Positions 51,901-63,000 of a DNA stretch of 64,000 bases are shown piece by piece (position 1 is the stretch's first letter; every line of letters begins with the position of its first letter). Source of the DNA: Luzula sylvatica. Its lineage: Eukaryota > Streptophyta > Magnoliopsida > Poales > Juncaceae. The stretch is from NCBI GenBank assembly GCA_946800325.1, contig OX326961.1, positions 8,038,655 through 8,102,654 on the forward strand. The letters run 5' to 3'. Both the position numbers and the translations under genes were made by a program. The notes below the pieces were generated by a model. It searched no databases. It saw only the letters and a list, made by a program, of their open reading frames with translations, and was not told the DNA's origin.

Positions 51901-53486
51901 GAGCACACAACATGATCAAATGGCTCAAAGGGAATATTGCCCAAAAAATTAAAAAAATTCGGATCGAAAATAATTAGAAGAAAAAATCGTATGTAAAATG
52001 GGTTAAAAACGTTTTTCGGTCAAAAAAACGGTCAAACACGGTTAAAAAACGTTTGACCGTTTTTTGAAACGTTACGGCAAAAAACGGAACGGTCTTCCAC
52101 CGTAACACCGTTTTTCGACCGTTTTCGATGTTTTTCGGTGTTTTTTACAACATTGCCCCAAAGGGAATATTGCAATTTTACAAAGGGGGCATGTGGGATC
52201 GATCTGATGGATTCTTTTATTGAGATTTTCTCTCGTTGGGATTCCTCCGTGACACATTTTCCATACAAATAGTTTAATTTTGGGGAGTATACTCTTAAAT
52301 TGCCATAAAATTTCCCAAAACTTTCACTGATTGCATCGTCTCTGTGGCCTTTGAATTGTGCGTTGTCCGTTCCTCATGGGAAATTGTAGGTTTGTTTTAT
52401 ATTTATGGTATCTTGTGCTGATTTGGTCCATATCAGTTGATCTTCGCAATTATGATAAAAAGAGGGGTTGAATTGCACTTGTGCAATTTGCAAGATTTCA
52501 GTGTGGTTAATGGTTATACATCGTATCATGTCGAATATCTAATTAACAACTAGAATTGTCGTAAGGAACATTTGATTTGACTATTTTATTACATTTTGGC
52601 TTAAATAAATAATAATATGATTATAAATGGACTTATATATTAGGTAGGAAATACTATCTCCATAAAAAATTTGGTGTCAATAATTTATTTCTCACAAATA
52701 AGAAGTCTTTTGGACTGATATATCAAACCTTTTTAATAAATTTGATGTCAATGATTTGTTTCTCACCGTACAAAATTAAAGGCCTTGAATAATATTATGG
52801 CCTTAACATATAATAAAAGAAGCTTGCAAAAGCATACAAAAATTCTGGTTTGAAGCAACGTATGGGCTAAAAAAACTCACGTGATATTTTTGAACTCTCA
52901 CAAGAAGTTATTGAGCCAATGTTATACTCAACCCAATATTATAAAACAACACTTGTTATATCATTTCTCAACTCAATATACCGTTTTTAAAGAATAAGAA
53001 AACCCAGTAAAATTAATCATGAGTAAGGTACTAAACTTAAGACTCATCCGATAAAGACAAATGTGAAAATATAAATGATAAATTCATTGGCAGAATTTTT
53101 TAGATGAACTAAATATACAATTACCACGACGAATTACAATGCCACTGGAGGAAATCGAGTACTCAAATAAGGTGGTGATTGAACTTTGTTTGAGGAGATT
53201 TAAATTATGATGATTTAAATTTGAGTACTTAAATGTCAATTATGATGATTTAAATCCTCCATCCATCTTTATATGTCCTTGTCATTTATCATCAGCATAA
53301 CAAAATGATAAAATTGAATTTATTTTGGAAACATTTTAATTTTTAACCCAAGTTAAAGTAGAATTATAATTTTGAACCCTCTCTCTCCTGTCGAGCACAA
53401 ACCGATGCCTCTCTCTCTTGTAGGCAAAAAGGTATGATTCATTTCCAGCATGAACTATCCTTTTTCAAAAGAATAATCAGAATACC
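48940..53486. other. Long AT-rich intergenic stretch
   Basis: No supported gene in about 4.5 kb. 50640-50830 resembles the left half of a TIR element. 51310-51400 has GGCCTTTTT...GACCTTTGGCAG modules of a common plant repeat. 51450-51640 matches 23440-23640. 52005-52160 is an AACGGTCAAAC/ACCGTTTTTCG degenerate repeat that underlies the small minus frames at 52032-52268. Confidence 0.4.
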
Positions 53487-53755
53487 TTAGATTGGTGCCG
53501 GAAATGTCAAATTCCAAATGAGTGCAAGAGCGGTCCGAAGCAGGAGTGTGAAGTTCCCTTCTGACAACCACGTTCCATCTGCGAAACAAAATTACGGAAA
53601 GGGTATTCTTGATATTTCAAGTTTTCAAAGGGTATATTTGTAATTAATTTACCTGCAAGAGTATTCTCGAAGCGGACCCCACTTTCGTCTTTATTAATAA
53701 AAATAACTATGTATTCAGGAATTGCAGCCGTGTACGTAGTTACCGAGCCAGCCAT
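53487..53755 (-). CDS. Possible two-exon gene tail, 64 codons, unrecognised
   Basis: Exon 53755-53653 ([19 protein letters not shown] at the start) ends at a donor GCAG|GTAAAT. Exon 53578-53487 follows the acceptor TTGTTTCGCAG and stops at TAA. They join in frame to 64 aa ending NLTFPAPI. The ATG at 53755 may be internal: plausible further exons lie upstream on the minus strand up to about 54230 (for example 54087-54015, which can read NRFHLRLPNSIF). The pair with the plus-strand exon at 54463 suggests a divergent promoter near 54250-54400. Family not recognised; it could be a decayed gene. Confidence 0.3.
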
Positions 53756-54295
53756 GTCATCTTCGTCTCAGAGTATTTGATCCAATTCTGGCCATAATGA
53801 AGAGGGTCTTTTTGTAAATTTCGCAATGATTAATAACAAGGAGGGGCTCACCTGCCATACACCTGCACATATACACAAAAAACATAAACATATATACATT
53901 GAAATATATACTAACTTATATCGAAATACCCCTACAAAATATAAGAATATCAAATAAGAGGATCAAAATATAAAAAAGCTTATCAATCACGAAATTAAAG
54001 CGCAAAGTCATTACCAAAGAACGAAAATGGAATTGGGCAACCTGAGATGAAATCGATTGTATTGGTCCTGAATGTAATTGAAAATTGAATAGTAGTGAAG
54101 TGTAAAAAAGTTTTAAGAAAACTTTTAGCAGCAAAATAAGAATATTCTGGAGAGAGCGACACACTTATAATGAAATCGATTGCATTATCGTAATGTGCTG
54201 CGAGATCCGCATCTTCTCCAACGGGCAAATAAGATTCCGAAATCCGAACGTTGGGATTAAGGACAGCTGGATTCGAACGTTGGGATTACCCGCTC

Positions 54296-54462
54296 CGCTT
54301 TATAAGCATAAGAAACCCCCTTTCATTCTCTCTCGCCAATTCACTTTTCAGATCTAATTTCTCGAGCGAGAGAGAGAGAGAGAGTAAGAGAGTAAGAGAG
54401 TAGTTCGTGCTTACAATCTGTGTCGGAGTTCAATTTTGCATCAAAGAATCTTCTTCCTATCG
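54296..54462 (+). promoter_or_regulatory. TATA box and leader of the exon at 54463
   Basis: CTTTATAAGC at about 54298 lies 165 bp before the ATG, and a CT/GA-rich leader follows. This is a typical plant promoter layout. Confidence 0.4.
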
Positions 54463-55235
54463 ATGGATACGGTGAACGATGATTACCGAGACGAAGATCT
54501 TCACTACCACCCACCCCATCGACTGGCCATGAGAGGAAAAAAGAAGAGGACGAGGCCCCTCCCTAGCGACGGACGCAAGGTTCTGCTTCAGCTTTTCGGA
54601 CAAGGGTAAGTAAGTAAGTTGTTTTCTTCATCAATGGCTCTTTTGTCTTTTTGTTTTTGTTTCTTTGCTCTTTTAACTTTTACATAACAACCCTTCAAAC
54701 AATTGAAATTATTTTTGTTGAGTTTTACTAAAAAAACAATAGATACTGTGAATACATTTTCATTTTGTTTATACAAAAGAAAATGTCCATAATATATTCC
54801 AAATTTATATGAATTTTGAATTTGAATTATAAAATAACTGTTTTATAGTCATTGGAATATGAAATTGTATGCAAATACACATATAATGGAATATGAAATT
54901 GAGGATGTATATATATGAGTTAATAGTAAGATTGTAGAATAACAAAAGTTTGAAAGGGATTTATGCAAATACACATATGCATTTTATCTGTTTGTCTCCA
55001 TTTTTTTTTTCCAGTCATCCTGGTTTTTCTTTTCTTTCCATGATTCTGGTTTGAAAATAAGATGCAACTTTTACATTGATTAATCAGATGTTTTTCTTTG
55101 CAGTTGTGAAATCATGAAATATTTGACATGGAAATGGACAAGAGATAGAGATGCAACCATCAGCGAATTTTGCAAGGAAATCATCATATTTGATGTTGGG
55201 CAGTATTTGGCAGTTGTAGAAATTTACATGTGTTT
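54463..55235 (+). CDS. Front of a gene running into microsatellites, unrecognised
   Basis: Exon 1 (54463-54605) starts MDTVNDDYRDEDLHYHPPHR, includes the basic stretch RGKKKRTRP, and ends in the donor AAGG|GTAAGT. Exon 2 begins at 55104 after TTTTTCTTTGCAG and joins in frame (GCEIMKYLTWKWTRDRD). The second frame then runs directly into the (TG)n tract at about 55239 without a clear donor, so the gene is probably broken by repeat expansion or ends in an unseen splice. The basic patch could be nuclear-targeting. I cannot assign a family. Confidence 0.35.
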
Positions 55236-55238
55236 GGT

Positions 55239-55502
<264 letters not shown>

Positions 55503-55560
55503 TGTGTGTGTGTAAAGTATGTAAAGTGTGTGTGTGTAAAGTATGTAAAGTGTGTGTGTG

Positions 55561-56140
55561 TGTTTGTGGTCCGGCCCGAAAAAGGGACGGGCCCACCGGG
55601 GGAGGGGGTCCGGCCCAAAAGGTGGTCGGGCCCGCCGGGAGGGGGGTCCGGCCCGAAAGGGGGCCGGGCCTCGGGGGGGGGGGGGTCCGGCCCGATAGGG
55701 GGCTGGGCCTCGGGGGGGGGGGGGTCCGGCCCGAAAGGGGGCCGGGCCTCGGGGGGGGGGTCCGGCCCGAAAGGGGGCCGGGCCTCGGGGGGGGGGGGGT
55801 CCGGCCCGAAAGGGGGCCGGGCCTCGGGGGGGGGGGGGGCGGGCTCCGGGGGGGGGGGGTCCGGCCCGCCCGAAAGGGGGCCGGGCTCCGGGGGGGTCCG
55901 GCCCGCCCGAAAGGGGGCCGGGCTCCGGGGGAGGGGTCCGGCCCGCCCGAAAGGGGGCCGGGCTCCGGGGGGGGTCCGGCCCGAATGGCCCGAAAGGGGG
56001 GGGCCGGGCTCCGGGGGAGGGGGGTCCCGGCCCGAAAGGTTTCGGGCCCGGGTCGAAAGGGGGGGTGTCCGGCCCAAATGGGACCGTGCCAAAAGGGGGG
56101 AGTGTCCGGCCCAAAATGGGGGGGGGGGAGCGGTCTGGCC
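55561..56140. repeat. G-rich GTCCGGCCCGAAAGGGGGCC minisatellite
   Basis: About a dozen units of 35-55 bp, each GTCCGGCCCGAAAGGGGGCC plus a run of 7-14 G. The strand bias is extreme (plus strand G-rich), with many potential G-quadruplexes. The same word family occurs at 21263-21390. The proline/glycine-rich frames of 130-358 codons on both strands are translations of this repeat and not genes. Confidence 0.9.
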
Positions 56141-56883
56141 GAAACTCGAAAGTAATTCATACAGCCCCCTGGTTTGCTTATTATTATCTATGTAGTTACA
56201 ATTATAATACAAAAAAAATCATACAGCCCCCTGGTTTGCTTAAGTTACAAAATAAGCCAATGTAGGTTTATATATACATAACTTTCCAAAAATTAAAAAA
56301 AATATCAAATTTAGCCTTGCAAAAAATCTTAACCAAATTTAATTTTTGCTGTGTTAAGATTATTATTTTTTTTTGTTTTTGAATAAAACCGAGACGGGTC
56401 ATCTCATATTCAGTGTTGTTTTAAGATTGTAATGCAATGATGCTTCACAATACTCAAGACTAGGCTTCTCTCGACAAATTTTTCTCATTCTTATAGAAAA
56501 TTCTTATATGTTTTTATTAATAATGCAAATATTAATGAGCTTTTATGATGTATGAACAATGATTATGAGATTACTACAAAAAATTATATTTTGCTTCAAC
56601 TTGTACATGGACGTATGAAAAATGATATCTCTTAATTGTCTCAACTACTATCATATCATGGCTTCTTGAACAATATCTCGCACTGATTGATGCTATAGTA
56701 CTCTCATTTGCAGATTGGAATGTAAGTTCAAAATATCCTCTTTTTAATGAATGTGTAGTTTGTCCATTCTTAATTTTTTTTTTTTACCAATGTTGTCATA
56801 TTAATTTATGTTTATTCATTTGTTTTGTTGAATATGATTGCAAGTTTTTTATATTGATGCTCGATTTTGTTCTACAAATAATT
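56141..56883. other. Intergenic with a 62-bp-offset duplication
   Basis: CATACAGCCCCCTGGTTTGC occurs at 56158 and 56220. The rest is AT-rich without a gene. Confidence 0.4.
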
Positions 56884-56918
56884 TCAAAAACCTGCGGTGA
56901 AGCGCGGGAATTATTATA
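56884..56918 (-). mobile_element. Possible Helitron-like end next to the MULE
   Basis: CCTGCGGTGAAGCGCGGG can form a stem (one G-T pair). The sequence continues across the MULE into 63084-63420, which matches the repeat at 15840-16150. Without a clear CTRR end I regard it as a degraded Helitron-like terminus. Confidence 0.3.
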
Positions 56919-57009
56919 GGGAGATTTTGATATATAGCCCAAAATTGTTTCGTAATACCCTAAATAGCCAAAAAAGTTTGATAATTTGGAATCTAACACT
57001 CTTGACTTT
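56919..57009 (+). repeat. MULE left terminal inverted repeat
   Basis: 91 bp, pairs with 62993-63083. Target copy ATTATTATA immediately outside. Confidence 0.95.
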
Positions 57010-57022
57010 AGTTGCAAATGTA

Positions 57023-57266
57023 TCGACTTTTCAAAAGTCGAGAGTTTTATAACTCCAATTAATCCCTAACAGCTCGTAATCACGTATTAAAATAAATCCT
57101 CTCGACTTTTCATATCTGTAATTAATCCCTAACAGCCCCCTAAATCACGTAATTAAACACCTCTCGACTTTTGAAAAGTCGAGAAGATTTGCCACTGAAA
57201 ATGATCGACTTTTCAAACGTCGACATGCTGCCTTTCGGTGTATTTCTCGACTTTTCAAAAGTCGAG
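57023..57266. repeat. Left subterminal palindrome array
   Basis: Near-palindromes of the CGACTTTTGAAAAGTCG type at 57023-57043, 57163-57183, 57205-57223 (CAAACGTCG variant) and 57246-57266, with a half copy at 57101. Spacer sequences (GCCACTGAAAATGA, AATTAATCCCTAACAGC) are also repeated. Likely transposase-binding or silencing-relevant sites by analogy with other DNA transposons. Confidence 0.85.
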
Positions 57267-57324
57267 AGATTTCCCACTGAAAATGAGGGTATTTTTGGAA
57301 TTTTAAAAAATTCATACATTTGCC

Positions 57325-57332
57325 TATTTAAA
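57325..57332 (+). promoter_or_regulatory. TATA box of the transposase gene
   Basis: TATTTAAA followed by a CT-rich leader, 134 bp before the ATG if the 5' leader intron is counted. Confidence 0.5.
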
Positions 57333-57390
57333 CCCCCTTCTCGTTCATTTTTTCATCATCTCCATCTCTCTTCTCTCCATTCCCTTCAAG

Positions 57391-57459
57391 GTATAATTTT
57401 TTATTATATATTTTTTTTGACATAATTTTTTTTTTAATTAATTAATTTATATATTGCAG
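57391..57459 (+). other. Intron in the 5' leader of the transposase gene
   Basis: Donor CAAG|GTATAA, acceptor TATATTGCAG, 69 bp and very T-rich, ending six bases before the ATG. Confidence 0.5.
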
Positions 57460-57465
57460 TATAAA

Positions 57466-59961
57466 ATGCAAAATGGTTATTTAAATTTGGTTGTCTACTG
57501 GAACGGAACCGTGAATTTAAGCAGTCCGATTCCACGTTATGAAGGTGGTAATCGAAAAATGATGAATATGCCCAGTTACAGTACATATAATGATCTTAAA
57601 TATTTAATTTGTCAAACTATCGAAATAAATCCGCAAATGTACGATATAATAATAAAATGTAATTGGCCATTTGGTGATGGAACCGGTGATGTTATCGACA
57701 TCACTGATGACCATAGCCTTTCTATGATGATAAGCAATCTTCAGAACAAAACGATTAAATTATTTGTAAAAATCAATCCTATCAATTGTTATCAAAATCC
57801 AAATTCTTTTTATGGTGGTAATTATAATTCTTACCAAAACAATAGTGAACCATATATAGCGGGTCCTTCACAACCATCGTACCAAACATCCGAAAATCTG
57901 ATTTATTCGAACCAACCAATTGATGATCAACCGGATGAGGAGTATGACGGAGATAGTGGTGAACCGAGTGAAAATTCGGAATCAGACGATGATGAGGCGG
58001 AAACAGATGGTCCAGAAGCAGATATCGATGAGGTAATGAACGCAAGAAATAATAATTTAAATGAAATGAATATTGGTGAAGAGTTACCGGATGTTTTCGA
58101 AAATGATGAATGGGTAGAAGAAATGGTGAGTGAAGAATATGGGAATGAAAGTAACAATCCGTGCACGGAACTTTCGGCAAATCATTCTTGGATCGGAATG
58201 ATTTATCCCGATAAAGAATCTTTGCAACACGCGGTACAAGAATGGACTATTAAAAATTTCGTTAGTTTTATAGTGAAAAGAAGTAGGCCAAGGGAATGGG
58301 ATGTCGCATGCAAAAACAACGATTGCTCTTGGAGAATGCGTGCTTATAATCCAAAAAATAAGAATTTTTGGACAATATCGAAGTATAAAGGTCCTCACAC
58401 TTGTAGAAATGAAAGTGGTAGTAGTAATAGTAGACAACTAACGACCAAACACATACGTAGGATTATAATGCCACATTTGAGAGGAACCATATCTCTAACT
58501 CCAAAAAATATTATTGATATAATTAAAAACGTGTACACAATTGATATTTCGTACCGGAGGGCTTGGGATGCTCGATGCAGAGCAATGGAACTGATTTATG
58601 GAAGTTGGGAGCAGTCATATGCTGATTTACCTGCATACACACAAGCGATTCTTAACGCGGATAGAAATGCAGCGGTAGACATTCAGTTAGAAGGGTTAGG
58701 TGTAAGATCGCGTAATCGGGGTTTAGGTAATCAATTCAAACGTCTTTTTTGGGCATTAGGCCCCTCAATTAGTGGATTTCGTTATTGTAGACCCGTAGTT
58801 AGTATTGACGGCACATCTTTATATGGATTGTATCTCGGTACTCTTCTGATCGCTACAGCTGTGGACGGAAATAAAGGGATATTTCCGATTGCTTTTGCCA
58901 TAGTAGAACAGGAGAATGTATCATCGTGGCAGTGGTTTCTAGATCGGTTAAAATATCATGTCACAAAAGAACGATCCGTGTGTATTGTTACAGATCGTTG
59001 GTCCGGACACAAAAATGTTTTGAGTCGTGCGTTTCCCAGCGAAGAAGGACATGTGTATAGGTATTGCATACGCCACGTGCAATCAAACATCGTATCGAAA
59101 TTAGGAGGAAAAGCCATGGGAGAATTTTTTTGGACCACAGCAACTCAAAAAACAATCTACGCTTTTGATAGGTATTTTGAGCGACTTAAATTAATGCATC
59201 CCGAAATTGAAGATTATTTGAATACACAAGTTGGGGATAAAAGTTTGTGGGCTATAGCTCATGATGGTGGTCGTAGATGGGGTGTTGCGACCACAAATAT
59301 TTCTGAATGTTTTAACGGGGTTCTAAAAGAAACACGTGGATTGCCTGTTAGAACGCTCGTATCTCAAATATGCGCTCGTTTGAACACGTATTTTAATAAA
59401 CGACGACTCGATGCGGAAAATTGGGGAACTACTCTTTGTATGAAATATGAGAGCATATTAGAAACATCACTCCGAGAGTCTAGGAATGTGACGGTTCGAC
59501 CACACTCACGAGTGTACTTCGAGGTAATAAAAGTGAATTATCAAGATACCGAGACATATGAAGTTCGGCTTGATGAACCAAATTGTCGTTGTACGTGTAA
59601 TGTTCCTCAATTAGAAGGGATTGCATGTCTGCATGTTTTAGCCGTGTGCGGTTTGTTGCGTGAACGTAATGTTTATCGCTATTGCGCGGAATACTATCGA
59701 GTTCGTATGTACAAACGTACATACGAAGAAGTATTTCAAGTTATTCCAGATCGTCGTTTTTGGCCTGTTATTTCAGGCGTACCAGTGTTACCTCCAAATG
59801 TCAGAAGACAAGCAGGTCGTCCAAGTAAAAAACGTGAAAAGACCGAAATGGACCCACAAGGTAGGAGAGCAAATAAATGTAGTTTTTGCAATGAGAGTGG
59901 TCATAAGAAACGCACTTGTCCGGCTCTTCATGCAAGGAGAGCGGCAAGTCAATTTTTTTAG
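57466..59961 (+). CDS. mudrA-type MULE transposase, 831 aa
   Basis: This gene should catalyse cut-and-paste movement of the element by binding its ends in the nucleus. Start chosen: ATG at 57466, after a likely leader-intron acceptor; the upstream TTG is not a start. In order: PB1-like N-terminal domain (about 1-105); acidic linker (about 155-215); MuDR-type DNA-binding zinc domain with C282, C287, H311 and C313; RNase H-fold catalytic core with D448 (in SIDGTSLYG), D510 (in VTDRWSGH) and E614 (in NISECFNG); SWIM zinc finger C709-x-C711-x9-C721-x-H723; C-terminal zinc knuckle C805-x2-C808-x4-H813-x4-C818. The frame is uninterrupted and single-exon over the coding part, and the length is usual for the family. 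It converges with the PMD gene across a 306-bp AT-rich spacer. All expected catalytic residues are present, so it may be active. Confidence 0.95.
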   Translation: MQNGYLNLVVYWNGTVNLSSPIPRYEGGNRKMMNMPSYSTYNDLKYLICQTIEINPQMYDIIIKCNWPFGDGTGDVIDITDDHSLSMMISNLQNKTIKLFVKINPINCYQNPNSFYGGNYNSYQNNSEPYIAGPSQPSYQTSENLIYSNQPIDDQPDEEYDGDSGEPSENSESDDDEAETDGPEADIDEVMNARNNNLNEMNIGEELPDVFENDEWVEEMVSEEYGNESNNPCTELSANHSWIGMIYPDKESLQHAVQEWTIKNFVSFIVKRSRPREWDVACKNNDCSWRMRAYNPKNKNFWTISKYKGPHTCRNESGSSNSRQLTTKHIRRIIMPHLRGTISLTPKNIIDIIKNVYTIDISYRRAWDARCRAMELIYGSWEQSYADLPAYTQAILNADRNAAVDIQLEGLGVRSRNRGLGNQFKRLFWALGPSISGFRYCRPVVSIDGTSLYGLYLGTLLIATAVDGNKGIFPIAFAIVEQENVSSWQWFLDRLKYHVTKERSVCIVTDRWSGHKNVLSRAFPSEEGHVYRYCIRHVQSNIVSKLGGKAMGEFFWTTATQKTIYAFDRYFERLKLMHPEIEDYLNTQVGDKSLWAIAHDGGRRWGVATTNISECFNGVLKETRGLPVRTLVSQICARLNTYFNKRRLDAENWGTTLCMKYESILETSLRESRNVTVRPHSRVYFEVIKVNYQDTETYEVRLDEPNCRCTCNVPQLEGIACLHVLAVCGLLRERNVYRYCAEYYRVRMYKRTYEEVFQVIPDRRFWPVISGVPVLPPNVRRQAGRPSKKREKTEMDPQGRRANKCSFCNESGHKKRTCPALHARRAASQFF

Positions 59962-60267
59962 TTTTTTTTGTATTGTATTTTTTAGTATTGTACTTTTTTT
60001 GTATTGTATGTTTTTATTTGTATTGTATGTTTTTTAAGTTTTTTTTGTATTGTATGTTTTTATTTAGTATTGTTTTTTTAGTATTGTATGTTTTAATTTA
60101 GTAGTAAATTTGTACTTTTTTATTTAGTATTGTTTTTTGTATTTCAATAAAACATAACATAAACATTAAAATATTACTAAAATAATAATAATAACATCAA
60201 ATAATAACATAACATAACATCAAATAATAACATAACATAACATCAAATAATAATAATAATAAAACTA
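59962..60267. terminator. Shared 3' region between the convergent genes
   Basis: T-rich repeats (TATTGTATGTTTTTATTTAG) on the transposase side and AACATAACATCAAATAATA repeats on the PMD side. AATAAAA at 60146-60152 could serve as a polyadenylation signal. Roles inferred from position. Confidence 0.4.
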
Positions 60268-62636
60268 TCACAAAAAATCCCAAAAATTCTGGCTACTTGA
60301 TGGGTTCTGTGAGGTAGACGGATCATCCAAATGTGTCGATCCAGATGGATGATATTGAAATTGACCCGTACTCAAAATATCCAAGAAATAAGGCTCGGAT
60401 GTATATGGAGGAGGGGGAGGCTGAGATGAATACCCATAAGCAGAAGGAGGAGGAGGAGGAGGAGGAGGAGGAGGTTGAGATGGATATTCATAAAAGGGAG
60501 GTTGGGTATCGTAAGCAGGAGGAGGCTGAGTACCATAAAAATGCGGAGGCTGAGTATCGTAAATAGGAGGAGGAGGAGGAGGAGGAGACATATGCATGGA
60601 ACTAGAAGGCTGAGTAGTCCGTACATGTGGATCATCGTATATATCCGCAAACTGTAACCTACAAAACTCCTGCGTGTCCGTCAACATCTGTCCTACTCTA
60701 TCGATATCTCTCTCTCGACAAGCTTCCTCCATGTGAGCCATCTGCCTCATCATCGCACGTATTATCCCTTGCTGTAAATTATTTGAAAATAATTTATTAA
60801 AAATTGACAAAAAAAATTCTTCTAAAAATCTAAATTTTACCATTTGTTGACTCCTGTGACCAGTGTCTTGAAATTCTTTGATCGGCAAAACTGGAGGTCC
60901 ACAAATTCGTCTCCGAGTTTTCCGCCAATACCAACTCATATAATCACGATCTCTATCGTAAGTGTCGTCGTTAATAGCATCAGATTGATCAAGCACATGA
61001 TCAAGTCGATGATTCCACCAATTCACCTCAAAATCGAATATGCTCATCATATTTTGTTTTGCGAGGCATTTTTTCACAGCCAATCGGTGCACATTTTCCG
61101 GTATGTGCTGCTTCAATCCAAATTGAGCCAGTACTCGATCAGGATAATGCATCTCGATGGTGTCGAAACAAATCAATGGAACTCGAGCCCTCCACACGCG
61201 ATGTCCCTCCATACATGCAGGAGGGACCTGAGAAAACATCTCGTCTGTGTACGGTTCCCATTCAACCTAAACAAATACAAAATTATAAATATAAATATTA
61301 TCAAAAAAATATTAAAAAAAAATTAAAAAAATTATTAAAAAAATATTAAAAAAATATTAAAAAAATATTAAAAAATTATCAAAAAAATTTATCAAAAAAA
61401 AATAAAAAAAATATTAAACAAATAGAAAAAAATATTAAAAAAATATTAAAAAAATTATTACAAAAATATTAAAATATTCAAAAAATATTCAAAAAAAATA
61501 TTCAAAAAATATTAAAAAAATTATTACAAAAATATTCAAATATTCAAAAAAAAAATATTCAAAAAAAATATTCAAAAAATTATTAAAAAAATATTCAAAA
61601 AATTATTAAAAAAATATTAAAAAAATTAAAAAAAATACCTGTGTTTTTTCCAAGTCAACGAAACATCCAGCGAGATAAGAAGTTTGTGTCGCAAGATTGT
61701 TATTTTTGTAAGAAATACTTGCGACTGTCCATTTCCACATTAATGGCATCATTTCATCGGGAGCTGCTCGATAAGAAACAATTTTAGGTCTTCCCGGCAG
61801 TAAATGATACCAAGACCATGCCTGTCAAATTAAATTCCGAACTTAAATGAAATTACTCGATAAGAAACAAATTTATAATTTTTTTTTTTTACCTGAAGAA
61901 GAGAAAACCATCCATATGAGTGCTCGTGCCCAATCACGGCACAAAATGAAAGTGCATTATATAAGTGAGCCAAACCAGCGGCTCCCCATGCATACCCTCT
62001 ACACGTATCGAAATCTTCCAAAAACGTAATAAACCTTGCCGGAATCGAATCCGTGGTCGAGTCGTGAAATACGATTCCAACCAAAAAGTAGAGAATATAA
62101 GCACGAGCTTGTTGATCACAATACTCCTCGTCTCGTTCTTCACTTGGTTCTTGGAAATTTGTTTTTAACCATTTCAATTGTATACGGGGTTTTTCTTTTG
62201 TCCATTTATTCGGACATTGTCCGAGTAATCTAATCATTTCTCTTTTTAAATCAGAGGAAGAAATATACGGAGATATAATAGGATTACCGTCCACACACAA
62301 TCCAGTGAGCAACGCGACATCACGAAGCGTTACCGTCATTTCTCCCCAACGCATGTGAAATGTGTTTGTTTCCGGACGCCATCTTTCCACCAAAGCCGTG
62401 AGATGTGGCCATGAATTCTCGTTAACCGCACATTGCATAATCGGGTAAAATCCCGATCGTTTTAATCGTAACAATACTCTTGGATCCGAAATTTGCCATC
62501 TCCTCCAATTTGTCGATTTTTGTTCGAATCTAACCGAATCTCGCGATGGACGAATTCTTTCGGACCGATGATTATGTTGTAAAAATAATACGTCGTTATC
62601 AATCGGACCCGGCAAAACTCCATCATCAAACGACAT
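60268..62636 (-). CDS. Plant mobile domain (PMD) protein, four exons, 618 aa
   Basis: Exons on the minus strand are 62636-61893, 61821-61639, 61266-60841 and 60771-60268. All three introns are GT-AG and in phase 0, so the frame runs through without a stop. The N-terminal ~390 residues carry the PMD fold signature (WRPETNTFHMRWGEMTVTL, then RDVALLTGL; later AWSWYHLLPGRP). The C-terminal ~110 residues are Pro-rich with runs of up to ten Pro and Tyr-containing YDTQPP units; this tail is probably disordered. PMD proteins occur both in plant transposons and in host genes of the MAIN/MAIL group needed for silencing and genome stability. What the transposon versions do is not established; anti-silencing or help in transposition are inferences. 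A TATA box lies just inside the right end. Intron 2 (61267-61638) is an AT-rich simple repeat. Confidence 0.9.
61267..61638. repeat. AATATTAAAAAAATT simple repeat inside PMD intron 2
   Basis: About 370 bp of A-rich tandem units, far longer than the other two introns of this gene (71 and 69 bp). Confidence 0.8.
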
Positions 62637-62760
62637 TTTTTTTTAAAAATAATGAAATATAGAGAGAGAGAGAGAGAGAGGAGGGGGATATGAGGGGGGG
62701 GGGTTGAAGAGGCAGAGAGAGAGAGGGGAATTGAGCGAGAGAGGGATCTGGGTGGGGTGA

Positions 62761-62769
62761 TTTATATAG
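62761..62769 (-). promoter_or_regulatory. TATA box of the PMD gene
   Basis: CTATATAAA on the minus strand, about 125 bp upstream of the ATG at 62636. The leader contains a GA/CT microsatellite (62661-62680). Confidence 0.55.
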
Positions 62770-62777
62770 GGAAAACT

Positions 62778-63000
62778 CTCGACTTTTCAAAAGTCGAGAG
62801 GAATTAATTTTTGGACGTTATGGCGAGGGTTGGTGGGGATTTAAGATGCTCTTGAAAAGTCGAGAGGAAATTAATTTTTGTCGGTGGCTGTTGGGAGTTA
62901 GGGGTAATTAACATGCAGATTAGTGCTAAAATCTGTTTTATACCCTCTCGACTTTTGAAAAGTCGACACCTTTGCATCCTCTCGGCTTTTGAAAAGTCGA
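62778..63000. repeat. Right subterminal palindrome array
   Basis: Near-palindromes at 62778-62798, 62946-62965 and 62981-63000 plus a half copy at 62851-62864, the same motif as in the left array. Confidence 0.85.

Noticed and set aside
57782..59722. Minus-strand frames of 60-132 codons opposite the transposase
   Set aside because: Shadows of the strongly supported plus-strand coding sequence.
60333..62233. Plus-strand frames opposite the PMD gene
   Set aside because: Shadows of the minus-strand exons; the Glu-rich one mirrors the poly-proline tail.
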